DNA of 13,727 nt. Origin: JBDLSY01 sp043777895 (GTDB taxonomy: Bacteria; Pseudomonadota; Gammaproteobacteria; Burkholderiales; Burkholderiaceae_C). Numbering within the stretch: position 1 is the stretch's first letter; each line of letters begins with the position of its first letter. Of this stretch, positions 7,376 through 13,727 are shown one piece after another. Location of the stretch: contig JAYWHD010000022.1 in NCBI GenBank assembly GCA_043777895.1, positions 1 through 13,727 on the forward strand. Reading direction: 5' to 3'. Made by a program: the position numbers and the translations under genes. Below the pieces are notes generated by a model. The model did no database searches and was not told where the DNA came from. It saw only the letters and a list, made by a program, of their open reading frames with translations.

Positions 7376-7407
7376 AATAATTCATTAATTCAATAATTCA
7401 ATAATTC
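7376..7407. repeat. Four 8-bp tandem repeats (AATAATTC, one variant) upstream of scpB
   Basis: Units AATAATTC, ATTAATTC, AATAATTC and AATAATTC run head to tail in the 220-bp spacer between tRNA-fMet and scpB. The same spacer has a 10-bp A/T-only inverted repeat (7337-7346 with 7357-7366, loop 10 nt) without a U-tract. I see no gene and no clear promoter in this spacer. Confidence 0.75.
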
Positions 7408-7473
7408 AGTATATACTAAATAATTATCTAATAACTATTTAGCATACTTTTTTGTTAAAAATGTTTAATATCT

Positions 7474-8031
7474 GTGGATAAAAACTGCATACAGTGTATA
7501 TTAGAGTCTGCTTTGCTAACGACGCAAGTACCTTTAACTGTTAATAATTTGAATTACTTATTTGATGGTCAACTAGACAATTCTTTCATTGAAGAATGTC
7601 TAGCTGATTTACAAAAATCCTATAAACACCGACCTGTCGAGTTAGTTGAGATTTCTACAGGTTGGCGATTTCAAACACAGGCAAAATATAAGCCTTATTT
7701 AGACAAATTCAATCTCGAGGTACAGCCTAAGTATTCTCGCGCAGTATTAGAAACTTTGGCAATTATTGCGTATAAACAACCTGTAACACGTGGTGATATT
7801 GAGTCAATACGTGGTGTTGGTGTAGCCACTGATATTATTAAAAAATTAGAAGATCGTGGTTGGATTGAAGTCATAGGGTATCGCGATGTTTTAGGCAGAC
7901 CTGCTTTACTGGCTACTACTAAAAAATTTTTAGATGATTTAAGTTTGAAAAATTTAAATGATTTACCGCCTTTAAGCACATCAAACAATATAGAAAGTAC
8001 GCTTGAAGTACTCGACGCAGTTTCAAAATAA
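7474..8031 (+). CDS. scpB: Segregation and condensation protein B
   Basis: ScpB is the winged-helix kleisin-associated subunit of the Smc-ScpAB condensin, needed for chromosome compaction and segregation. The 185-residue product shows the family pattern: the first winged helix with VELVEISTGWRFQT (55-68), then the well-conserved PKYSRAVLETLAIIAYKQPVTRGDIESIRGV (85-115), LEDRGWIEVIG (125-135) and GRPALLATTKKFLDDLSL (141-158). GTG at 7474 is the only plausible start: an in-frame stop lies 18 bp upstream and there is no in-frame ATG anywhere in the gene. No Shine-Dalgarno sequence precedes it. scpA is not in the window. It is followed by rluB after 161 bp, a pairing common in betaproteobacteria. 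Confidence 0.96.
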   Translation: MDKNCIQCILESALLTTQVPLTVNNLNYLFDGQLDNSFIEECLADLQKSYKHRPVELVEISTGWRFQTQAKYKPYLDKFNLEVQPKYSRAVLETLAIIAYKQPVTRGDIESIRGVGVATDIIKKLEDRGWIEVIGYRDVLGRPALLATTKKFLDDLSLKNLNDLPPLSTSNNIESTLEVLDAVSK

Positions 8032-8058
8032 ACTTTACCAAAAATATTTCGTTTTAAG

Positions 8059-8087
8059 TACAAATGCTTTGTAGTTGTTATTTTTTT
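8059..8087 (+). terminator. Weak intrinsic terminator after scpB
   Basis: TACAAA (8059-8064) and TTTGTA (8068-8073) can pair around a 3-nt loop TGC, and a run of seven T follows at 8081-8087. The stem is short and A/T-rich, so termination would be partial at best. Confidence 0.35.
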
Positions 8088-8192
8088 GTTTTAAATTAAG
8101 TTTTCTTTAAACTATTTAAAATAAGCAACACTAAAATAAACGATACTAAACGATAAAACCAGTATAAACGCTTTATAAATGAATAAAAAATT

Positions 8193-10097
8193 ATGACTAG
8201 TATCAGTAATATTCCAGATGTTGCATCAAACTTACCCACTGTTATTGATGATTCAACAGTATTAAAAAAAGTGCGAAAGCCACGTATGCCCGCAGTAAAA
8301 AATACTGAAAATGCGGCAACATCTACAAAAATTGCATCAAAAAAATCACGAAAAACAACACCCAGACCCACTTCAACTTTACCCGCAATGTTAGACGGCG
8401 TTGTGTTGACTCATTTACATAATCAGGCAAATAGTACGGAAATACCAACTGAAACTATATATAGTAATGGTATTGCAAACAATACCGCTATAGAGCTAGA
8501 CATTATTATAAATGAAGATAAGACAGATTTTATGCTATCTACGATGAATAGTACGAATTTGACTGGGCTTGATACTGCAGAACGTTTGCCTTTTGACTCT
8601 GCATTAATGCCTAAGTTACAAAAAGTATTAGCCGACGCAGGCGTTGGTTCACGGCGTAGTATGGAGGCTTTGATTGATTCTGGTACTGTTAAAGTCAATG
8701 GTGAATTGGCATATACAGGGCAAAGAGTGTTGTCTACTGATATTATTCAAATTAACGGCAAAATTGTACAGCGTAAACATACCAATAAGCCGCCCCGTGT
8801 GATTTTGTACCACAAGCCTGCTGGAGAGATTGTGAGCCATTCAGACCCTGATGGGCGTATCAGTGTGTTTGAAAAAATGCCTCGCCTACGCAATGGCAAA
8901 TGGTTGTCTGTAGGACGCTTGGACTACAACACGGAAGGTTTATTAATTGTATGTAATTCGGGTGATTTAACGAACCGTATGATGCACCCCCGTTTCGGTT
9001 TAGAGCGTGAATATGCGGTACGTATTTTGGGTGATTTATCTGATGAATTACAAACAAATTTACGTACAGGTATTCAGTTAGAAGATGGTATAGCTAAATT
9101 TTTAGAGTTATCAGATTTAGGCGGAGACGGCGCTAATAAGTGGTATAAAGTTGTTTTAACCGAAGGAAAAAACCGTGAAGTACGCCGCTTATTTGAGGCG
9201 GTAGGTGTAGTGGTTAGCCGATTAATTCGCACACGCTTTGGTCCGGTTTATTTACCCAGTCGCCTAAAGCGTGGTCAATTACAAGAACTTGATGATGCCA
9301 CTTCAGCACAATTAATGGTCACCTTGGGTGTTTGGAAAGATCCAGATATTGCGTCCACTAGTGAATCAATAAATAACGTCCCCCGTAATCAACCTGTAGG
9401 TCGTCGCAATCAACGTATTGAAACTCAAAGACTACAATCGGGACAAATGTCTGCCGTCAATACAGGTCGTGGCGGAGAGCGACGTAACCGTGGTAGTAGA
9501 ACGACTCAAGCGCGCCTGCAACCTAGTTACCCTAGTCAAGATACTAATTATAGTGCGAGTCATACTACGCGGCATAACCAAGCGGCATTTTTAGACAGTG
9601 ATCGTCAGCCAGCCAGTTATGGAGGGGCATTGTATACTCCAGAATCGGGGGCTGCAGGCCATGTAGATTTACTGGCACACAGCTGGGTATCACCTGCTAA
9701 AACATCAATCAACAGGCCACGTGAAAACGGGGTGGGTCAAACATATCCACGCCGTACTTCAGCAACGCGTAAGCCTGATCCTATGCAAATATCAACGCAT
9801 TCTATGTCTCCTCGGCTAGGGCAACGTACAAACTCTAATAGCACAAAAACAAATACGCGTATGCCAAGAAGTAGAAAGCCTGCGGTGCTGGCAGACGATT
9901 CTATTTTAGGCGGAATGACAGGAAATATAGCTACTCGCAAACCACGTACCGTTAAATTTGATCGAATGACGGGTGAGGGCAGTAGCCGTGTAGGCCGTTT
10001 GACAGGGCAATCGCTTATTAAACGACCTGGTACGCCAGCACCCGTTGTAACTATACTTAAAAAGCGTAAATTAATATCAGAAGAATCAGAAGATTAA
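8193..10097 (+). CDS. rluB: 23S rRNA pseudouridine synthase B, with long N- and C-terminal tails
   Basis: RluB makes pseudouridine at position 2605 (E. coli numbering) of 23S rRNA. The core spans roughly residues 139-390: an S4 RNA-binding domain (MPKLQKVLADAGVGSRRS to VNGELA), then the RsuA-family catalytic domain with the active-site motif GRLDYNTEGLL (Asp244), NRMMHPRFGLEREYAV, and EGKNREVRRLFEAVG. The total length of 634 residues is about twice that of E. coli RluB. A ~138-residue N-terminal extension is partly basic (KKVRKPRMP, KKSRKTTPRPT) and a ~245-residue C-terminal tail is rich in Arg, Ser, Thr, Gln and Asn. Such basic tails are common in betaproteobacterial RluB and probably aid RNA binding. 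ATG at 8193 is chosen because the basic extension is in frame; an internal ATG at 8607 would give only the core. No Shine-Dalgarno is seen. Confidence 0.93.
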   Translation: MTSISNIPDVASNLPTVIDDSTVLKKVRKPRMPAVKNTENAATSTKIASKKSRKTTPRPTSTLPAMLDGVVLTHLHNQANSTEIPTETIYSNGIANNTAIELDIIINEDKTDFMLSTMNSTNLTGLDTAERLPFDSALMPKLQKVLADAGVGSRRSMEALIDSGTVKVNGELAYTGQRVLSTDIIQINGKIVQRKHTNKPPRVILYHKPAGEIVSHSDPDGRISVFEKMPRLRNGKWLSVGRLDYNTEGLLIVCNSGDLTNRMMHPRFGLEREYAVRILGDLSDELQTNLRTGIQLEDGIAKFLELSDLGGDGANKWYKVVLTEGKNREVRRLFEAVGVVVSRLIRTRFGPVYLPSRLKRGQLQELDDATSAQLMVTLGVWKDPDIASTSESINNVPRNQPVGRRNQRIETQRLQSGQMSAVNTGRGGERRNRGSRTTQARLQPSYPSQDTNYSASHTTRHNQAAFLDSDRQPASYGGALYTPESGAAGHVDLLAHSWVSPAKTSINRPRENGVGQTYPRRTSATRKPDPMQISTHSMSPRLGQRTNSNSTKTNTRMPRSRKPAVLADDSILGGMTGNIATRKPRTVKFDRMTGEGSSRVGRLTGQSLIKRPGTPAPVVTILKKRKLISEESED

Positions 10098-10132
10098 ATT
10101 ATTTTTTAAAAATACTAAATGTAATATTAAGC

Positions 10133-10193
10133 GTACGTTTTAAATATGTCCCTTAAATATATACCTTAAATATATATTTTAAATATAACGTAC
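10133..10193 (+). other. Palindromic structure between rluB and lysA, containing a 13-bp tandem duplication
   Basis: GTACGTT (10133-10139) and AACGTAC (10187-10193) form a perfect 7-bp outer stem, and AAATATATA (10155-10163) with TATATATTT (10171-10179) forms an inner 9-bp stem around CCTTAAA. Inside lies a perfect 13-bp tandem duplication, CCTTAAATATATA, at 10151-10163 and 10164-10176. It sits 32 bp before the lysA start. No U-tract follows directly, so it is not a standard terminator. Confidence 0.4.
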
Positions 10194-10224
10194 AAGTTTT
10201 TTATAATTTTTATAAAAATAATCA

Positions 10225-11529
10225 ATGATAAAATTCCCCCCCCATTTTTCACGAATTGATACAGCCTTACATTGTGAAGGTGTTAATTTAGCGTTGATTG
10301 CCAAGCAACACGGCACACCTACTTATGTATACAGTGCTGCTGCTATTACCGAGGCGTATCAGGTGTACGCCACCGCTTTGCAAGGGCGTAAAGCACGTAT
10401 CCACTACGCATTAAAGGCTAATAGTAATCTTAGCGTATTGCAGTTGTTACACCGTTTAGGAGCAGGTTTTGATATTGTATCGGCAGGAGAGTTAGAAGCA
10501 GTTTTAGCAATTGGTGCAAAAGGGGCTGATGTTGTATTTAGCGGTGTGGGCAAGTCCATATCTGAAATGCAAAGGGCTTTAAATGCTGATGTCAGTTGTT
10601 TTAATATTGAAAGTATCCCTGAATTAGACCGTTTAAACACAGTTGCAAGCAGTATGAATAAAATTGCAAGCATTAGTATACGGGTTAATCCTGATGTAGA
10701 CCCAAAAACGCATCCTTATATTTCTACGGGTTTAAAAGAAAATAAGTTTGGTGTGGCTAAAGAAGCTGCGCTTGATTTATATCGCTATGCCAGTAGTTTG
10801 CCCTACATTAATATTGCGGGTATTGATTGTCATATTGGTTCACAAATTACGACTATTGCCCCTTATTTAGACGCGTTAGATCGCTTATTAGATGTTGTTG
10901 AATCTATTGAAGCCAATAGTATTGCTATTCGTCACTTAGATTTGGGCGGCGGAATTGGTATTGATTATGCCTTAGACGGTGCAGTTAATGTTCCTTGTGT
11001 CGGTGAGTTTATTAGTGCTTTATTGCTTAAGCTGGATAGACGTTCACATGGGCATCGTACTTTGATATTTGAGCCTGGGCGTAGCCTTGTCGGTAATGCG
11101 GGGGTACTTTTAACCACGGTTGAATATTTAAAACCTACGCCTTACAAGAACTATGCAATTGTTGATGCGGGTATGAATGATTTAATGCGGCCTTCTTTAT
11201 ATCAAGCCTATCACGCCACCACAGAAGTAACACGAACGCAATCCGCTACTAATCAATTGCCTGTCTATGATGTTGTAGGGCCAGTCTGTGAAAGTGGCTG
11301 TTGGCTTGCTAAAGACCGTGAGCTAAGTATTGTTCCAGGTGATGTCATTGCATTGTTATCAGCGGGTGCTTATGCTATGAGTATGGCTTCAAATTATAAT
11401 ATTCGTCCACGCGGGGCAGAGATTTTAGTCAATAGCAATGAAAGCCAGTTAATACGCCCGCGTGAAAATATTATTGATATGTTAGCTAGTGAACGTAATT
11501 TATTAGTCAAACCAAGTGTTGCTATTTAA
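10225..11529 (+). CDS. lysA: Diaminopimelate decarboxylase
   Basis: LysA converts meso-diaminopimelate to L-lysine with pyridoxal phosphate, the last step of lysine synthesis. The 434-residue product is full length. The PLP-binding lysine lies in HYALKANSN (Lys64), the phosphate-binding Gly loop is DLGGGIGIDY (239-248), and EPGRSLVGNAG (283-293), PVCESGCWLAKD (353-364, with the conserved Cys355) and the Tyr of SAGAYAMSMASNYN (379-392) complete the active site of this alanine-racemase-like fold (group IV decarboxylases). Codons 4-7 contain eight consecutive C (10236-10243), which is odd in so A/T-rich a region. The start at 10225 (MIKFPPHFSRID) fits the family N-terminus; no Shine-Dalgarno is seen. 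No small lipoprotein gene precedes it. Confidence 0.97.
   Translation: MIKFPPHFSRIDTALHCEGVNLALIAKQHGTPTYVYSAAAITEAYQVYATALQGRKARIHYALKANSNLSVLQLLHRLGAGFDIVSAGELEAVLAIGAKGADVVFSGVGKSISEMQRALNADVSCFNIESIPELDRLNTVASSMNKIASISIRVNPDVDPKTHPYISTGLKENKFGVAKEAALDLYRYASSLPYINIAGIDCHIGSQITTIAPYLDALDRLLDVVESIEANSIAIRHLDLGGGIGIDYALDGAVNVPCVGEFISALLLKLDRRSHGHRTLIFEPGRSLVGNAGVLLTTVEYLKPTPYKNYAIVDAGMNDLMRPSLYQAYHATTEVTRTQSATNQLPVYDVVGPVCESGCWLAKDRELSIVPGDVIALLSAGAYAMSMASNYNIRPRGAEILVNSNESQLIRPRENIIDMLASERNLLVKPSVAI
10236..10243 (+). repeat. Homopolymer run of eight C at the 5' end of lysA
   Basis: The run covers part of codon 4 through the first base of codon 7 (TTC CCC CCC CAT). Loss of one C would end translation after about 22 codons and gain of one after about 13, as read directly from the shifted frames. 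Runs of this kind are typical slippage sites. Confidence 0.9.
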
Positions 11530-11548
11530 GAACAGTTTATATATTTTT

Positions 11549-11572
11549 AAATACAATTTAAAATACAATTTA
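11549..11572. repeat. Perfect 12-bp tandem duplication downstream of lysA
   Basis: AAATACAATTTA occurs at 11549-11560 and 11561-11572, in the 149-bp spacer between lysA and the EAL gene. Nothing else is recognisable in this spacer. Confidence 0.85.
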
Positions 11573-11678
11573 TACGTAAATATACGCACTTAAATTTTAA
11601 TAAAATTAATACCATTTTTTATTTATAAATCTTTTTTTAGGAATTCTAGTGTTACAATAAGCTGGTCAAAAGCTTACA

Positions 11679-12479
11679 ATGTTGCTTGTCATGCCTAATA
11701 GTGTTGTTAACCATAATTTTTCAAAATATGATTTTGAGAAGGCCTTCGTAAATCACGAAATGACCCATCATTTTCAGGGGATTATGAACTTGTCTACCCA
11801 TAAGGCGGAGTACTTTGAAGCTTTAGCCCGTTGGAAACATCCAACTTTGGGCTTAATTAATGCCGCAGTTTTTGTAGATGACCTTGCAGCCCACGGATTC
11901 GTACCTCAATTGACTGAAGTAGCAGTCAATAGCGTTCGGCAATACTTTGAGTGGGTATCTAGTCAAAATAGAATTCCAGTACCCGTTTCAATTAATATTA
12001 CAGCGGCAGAATTTGAATCGCCCGATTATGTCAGCTACTTTTCTAACTTATTAAAAAATGCTAATTTACCTATTAATTTAGTGAGTATTGAAATGTTAGA
12101 GTGGGGCGATGCCAATGATTTAAAATTAGTGGGTAGAGTCGTTGAACAATTTAAATCAATAGGCATTAAAGTATATGCTGATGATTTTGGTCACGCTTAC
12201 GGCTCTTTTCACCGTATGATGAATATTTCTTACAGCGGTATCAAATTAGACTGTGAGTATGCTAGATCACTAGAAAGCCGTATAGAAGCACAGGTTATTA
12301 TTGAATCTATGGCAAATTTTTCACAACGCTTATCACTTAGTTTAGTCGTAGAAGGCATAGAAACCATTGCACAGGCAAATTTTTTAAGGGCTTTAGGCGT
12401 TAAAAGTGGTCAGGGTTATTTGTATAACCGCCCAATGCCTTGGGCAGAGGCACATTTATGGTTAGATCCTTTAATATAA
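11679..12479 (+). CDS. Stand-alone EAL-domain protein, probable cyclic-di-GMP phosphodiesterase
   Basis: The 266 residues are almost entirely an EAL domain, with no GGDEF, PAS, GAF or membrane segment. Residues corresponding to the known catalytic set are present: Glu47 in YFEALARW, Asn106 in VSINITA, Glu138 and Glu141 in SIEMLE, Asp168-Asp169 in YADDFG, Lys189 in GIKLD, Glu225 and Glu228 in VVEGIET, and Gln245 in GQGYLYNRPMP. This suggests real hydrolysis of c-di-GMP to pGpG in the cytoplasm. Loop 6, usually DDFGTGYSS, is DDFGHAYGSF here, which could alter dimer coupling. ATG at 11679 or 11691 could both be the start; neither has a Shine-Dalgarno sequence. The gene lies between lysA and surE, neither of which is a known c-di-GMP partner. 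Confidence 0.93.
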   Translation: MLLVMPNSVVNHNFSKYDFEKAFVNHEMTHHFQGIMNLSTHKAEYFEALARWKHPTLGLINAAVFVDDLAAHGFVPQLTEVAVNSVRQYFEWVSSQNRIPVPVSINITAAEFESPDYVSYFSNLLKNANLPINLVSIEMLEWGDANDLKLVGRVVEQFKSIGIKVYADDFGHAYGSFHRMMNISYSGIKLDCEYARSLESRIEAQVIIESMANFSQRLSLSLVVEGIETIAQANFLRALGVKSGQGYLYNRPMPWAEAHLWLDPLI

Positions 12480-12499
12480 ATATAAATATAAATATAAAT
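12476..12499. repeat. Four perfect 6-bp tandem repeats (ATAAAT) at the end of the EAL gene
   Basis: ATAAAT is repeated four times, beginning within the last codons of the EAL gene (stop at 12477-12479) and running into the 70-bp spacer before surE. A copy-number change would not disturb the stop codon. Confidence 0.85.
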
Positions 12500-12535
12500 G
12501 TAGTAAATATAAATAGGCTAAAAAATTAATTTTTT

Positions 12536-12541
12536 GAGGTA
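12536..12541 (+). promoter_or_regulatory. Shine-Dalgarno sequence of surE
   Basis: GAGGTA ends 8 bp before the ATG at 12550 and is complementary to the 3' end of 16S rRNA. It is the only canonical ribosome-binding site I find among the twelve gene starts in the window. It follows directly on an A6-TTAA-T6 palindrome (12520-12535). Confidence 0.8.
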
Positions 12542-12549
12542 AGTAATCA

Positions 12550-13323
12550 ATGCGTATATTATTGACTAATGATGATGGTTTTTATGCAAATGGCTTACAA
12601 GCCCTTGCCACTGCTTTGCGTGCGCGTGGCGATACAGTATGGATTGTTGCACCTAGTGCAAACCGTAGTGGAACTTCTTGTGCTTTGACTTTGGATCGCC
12701 CTATTGCAGTCACGCCTTATAGTGAGCAGTCGTTTATCGTTGATGGTACGCCTGCGGATTGTATTCATATTGCTTTAACAGGTTTAGCCAGCGTAGCCGA
12801 TTTTGATATTGTACTAAGCGGTATGAATGATGGGGCAAATTTAGGCGATGATGCTATTCACAGCGGCACAATAGGGGCAGCTATACAAGCAAATTTATAT
12901 GGTTTACCTGCTTTAGCGTGTTCTTTGGTTGAACGAGGCTGGACATATTTAGACACTGCAGTTCAGTGTACTTTGTCGGTGTTAGATGATTTATATCAAT
13001 TGTCTTATACAAATATTGATACAAACACCGATACAAACGCTAATATAAACACAAATAACTGCCTTTTATGGAATCTAAATATTCCAAACCAGCCTAATTT
13101 GCCTGTGGTAACCCCCGCATTTATCGGGCGAAGAATGCCATCTAAGCCTGTATTACCGATATTGTCGCCTAAAGGAAGTTCTTTGTATTGGATTGGACAA
13201 GGCGGCGATGTATTGCCTAAGATTGGCAATGATATGGCCGTAGTCGCAGCAGGGCAAGCCGCTTTAACGCCGATTACTTTAGACCGTACCGATTATGCAG
13301 CCTTGCAGACGTTCGCTCGTTAA
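12550..13323 (+). CDS. surE: 5'-nucleotidase SurE
   Basis: SurE is a metal-dependent nucleotidase acting on nucleoside 5'- and 3'-monophosphates and short polyphosphate, linked to stationary-phase survival. The metal site is visible: MRILLTNDDGFYANG with Asp8-Asp9, Ser40 in APSANRSG, and Asn93 in LSGMNDGANLGDD. FIVDGTPADCIHIALTG (62-78) and the C-terminal DMAVVAAGQAALTPITLD (228-245) also match. The length of 257 residues is normal even though residues 154-169 are a four-codon repeat insert (TNID-TNTD-TNAN-INTN). This occupies a variable region before the C-terminal lobe. The start at 12550 is fixed by the good Shine-Dalgarno at 12536-12541. pcm begins 4 bp after its stop, so the two are surely co-transcribed, as in many proteobacteria. 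Confidence 0.97.
   Translation: MRILLTNDDGFYANGLQALATALRARGDTVWIVAPSANRSGTSCALTLDRPIAVTPYSEQSFIVDGTPADCIHIALTGLASVADFDIVLSGMNDGANLGDDAIHSGTIGAAIQANLYGLPALACSLVERGWTYLDTAVQCTLSVLDDLYQLSYTNIDTNTDTNANINTNNCLLWNLNIPNQPNLPVVTPAFIGRRMPSKPVLPILSPKGSSLYWIGQGGDVLPKIGNDMAVVAAGQAALTPITLDRTDYAALQTFAR
13009..13056 (+). repeat. Degenerate 12-bp (four-codon) repeat, four copies, in surE
   Basis: ACAAATATTGAT, ACAAACACCGAT, ACAAACGCTAAT and ATAAACACAAAT follow each other in frame, encoding TNID, TNTD, TNAN and INTN. The copies differ mainly at codon positions three and at the last two codons, which suggests an old duplication series that has been allowed to drift while staying hydrophilic and in frame. Confidence 0.85.
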
Positions 13324-13327
13324 TTGA

Positions 13328-13727
13328 ATGAATGATATGTCTTGGCGTGACCCATATATATTGTTACAAGCCCCTGAACAACACCGCCCACAAAATTTTT
13401 TAGTAACGCATAGTCAGTCTAAAACAGTAGTTACTAACTCCAGTTTAGGTATGGTTTCTTCGCGTGCACGCGCAAAATTAATTCAGCATCTAACTGATAT
13501 TGGCATTAAAAATACCACTGTATTAGCAGCTATGCAAGCAGTTGAGCGGCATTTGTTTGTGGATACCGCATTAGCCAGCCGTGCGTATGAAGATTTGGCT
13601 TTGCCTATTGGATTTAAGCAAACTATCTCTCAACCGTCTGTGGTAGCCGCTATGCTTTCATTGGCGTGTGATGCAACGGTAACCACGGGTACTTGGCTTG
13701 AAATAGGTACAGGGTGTGGTTATCAAG
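13328..13727 (+). CDS. pcm: Protein-L-isoaspartate O-methyltransferase, 3' end outside window
   Basis: Pcm methylates abnormal L-isoaspartyl residues with S-adenosylmethionine so that aged proteins can be repaired. The visible 133 residues include SRARAKLIQHLTDIGI (the first helix), AVERHLFVD, the family signature ALPIGFKQTISQPSVVAAM with the conserved Thr-Ile-Ser, and motif I of the methyltransferase fold, LEIGTGCGYQ, at the window edge. The gene starts 4 bp after the surE stop, and its ATG at 13328 lies close to a second in-frame ATG at 13337. A ~45-residue N-terminal stretch precedes the usual start of E. coli Pcm; such extensions occur in betaproteobacterial homologues. No Shine-Dalgarno is seen, so translational coupling with surE is likely. 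Confidence 0.95.
   Translation, partial: MNDMSWRDPYILLQAPEQHRPQNFLVTHSQSKTVVTNSSLGMVSSRARAKLIQHLTDIGIKNTTVLAAMQAVERHLFVDTALASRAYEDLALPIGFKQTISQPSVVAAMLSLACDATVTTGTWLEIGTGCGYQ

Noticed and set aside
8096..8371. Hydrophobic open frame on the minus strand
   Set aside because: It overlaps the basic N-terminal extension of rluB; the hydrophobic look comes from reading A/T-rich Lys/Asn codons in reverse.
10098..10224. Lysine riboswitch before lysA
   Set aside because: The leader is too short and too A/T-rich, and none of the conserved lysine-aptamer motifs is visible.
12520..12535. Terminator between the EAL gene and surE
   Set aside because: A6-TTAA-T6 is a perfect A/T palindrome but has no G/C stem; it is as likely a byproduct of composition.

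Overview
The window is a stretch of chromosome from an AT-rich betaproteobacterium, most likely in or near the Burkholderiales/Alcaligenaceae. This is inferred from the scpB-rluB pair, the surE-pcm pair, the long basic tails on RluB, and a tRNA-fMet that closely matches the betaproteobacterial form as I remember it. Most third codon positions are A or T and spacers are almost pure A/T. No transposase, integrase, phage gene or CRISPR array is visible, so this looks like ordinary backbone, probably of a host-adapted or otherwise AT-drifted lineage.

Layout. Positions 1-3978 hold a minus-strand operon, moxR -> DUF58 gene -> tgpA-like transglutaminase (read right to left; the last gene runs off the left edge). 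Diverging from moxR, at 4177-5070 on the plus strand, is a very AT-rich gene that I tentatively relate to HolD (psi subunit of the DNA polymerase III clamp loader), a fold related to uracil-DNA glycosylases. It converges with lgt (5082-5936, minus), which lies downstream of ygfZ (6022-7050, minus). Diverging from ygfZ is a plus-strand series: initiator tRNA-fMet (7177-7253), scpB (7474-8031), rluB (8193-10097), lysA (10225-11529), a stand-alone EAL-domain protein (11679-12479), surE (12550-13323) and pcm (13328 to the right edge).

Functions. The genes are mostly housekeeping: translation initiation and rRNA modification (tRNA-fMet, rluB), chromosome segregation (scpB), lipoprotein maturation (lgt), Fe-S cluster maintenance (ygfZ), lysine synthesis (lysA), c-di-GMP breakdown (EAL protein), and nucleotide/protein repair or stationary-phase survival (surE, pcm). 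The moxR/DUF58/transglutaminase set is a widespread envelope- or maturation-related module whose substrate is not settled.

Oddities. Nearly every spacer carries a short tandem repeat (units of 6-19 bp), and two of these duplications include the start codon of the next gene. Several conserved proteins carry in-frame Asn/Asp/Ile-rich insertions, one of them a clear 12-bp (four-codon) repeat in surE. lysA has a run of eight C within its first seven codons. The initiator tRNA has A rather than C at position 1. Only surE has a recognisable Shine-Dalgarno sequence. No stretch longer than about 220 bases lacks a gene. I found no convincing new multi-gene system; the best leads are the HolD-like gene and the repeat-driven changes around start codons.
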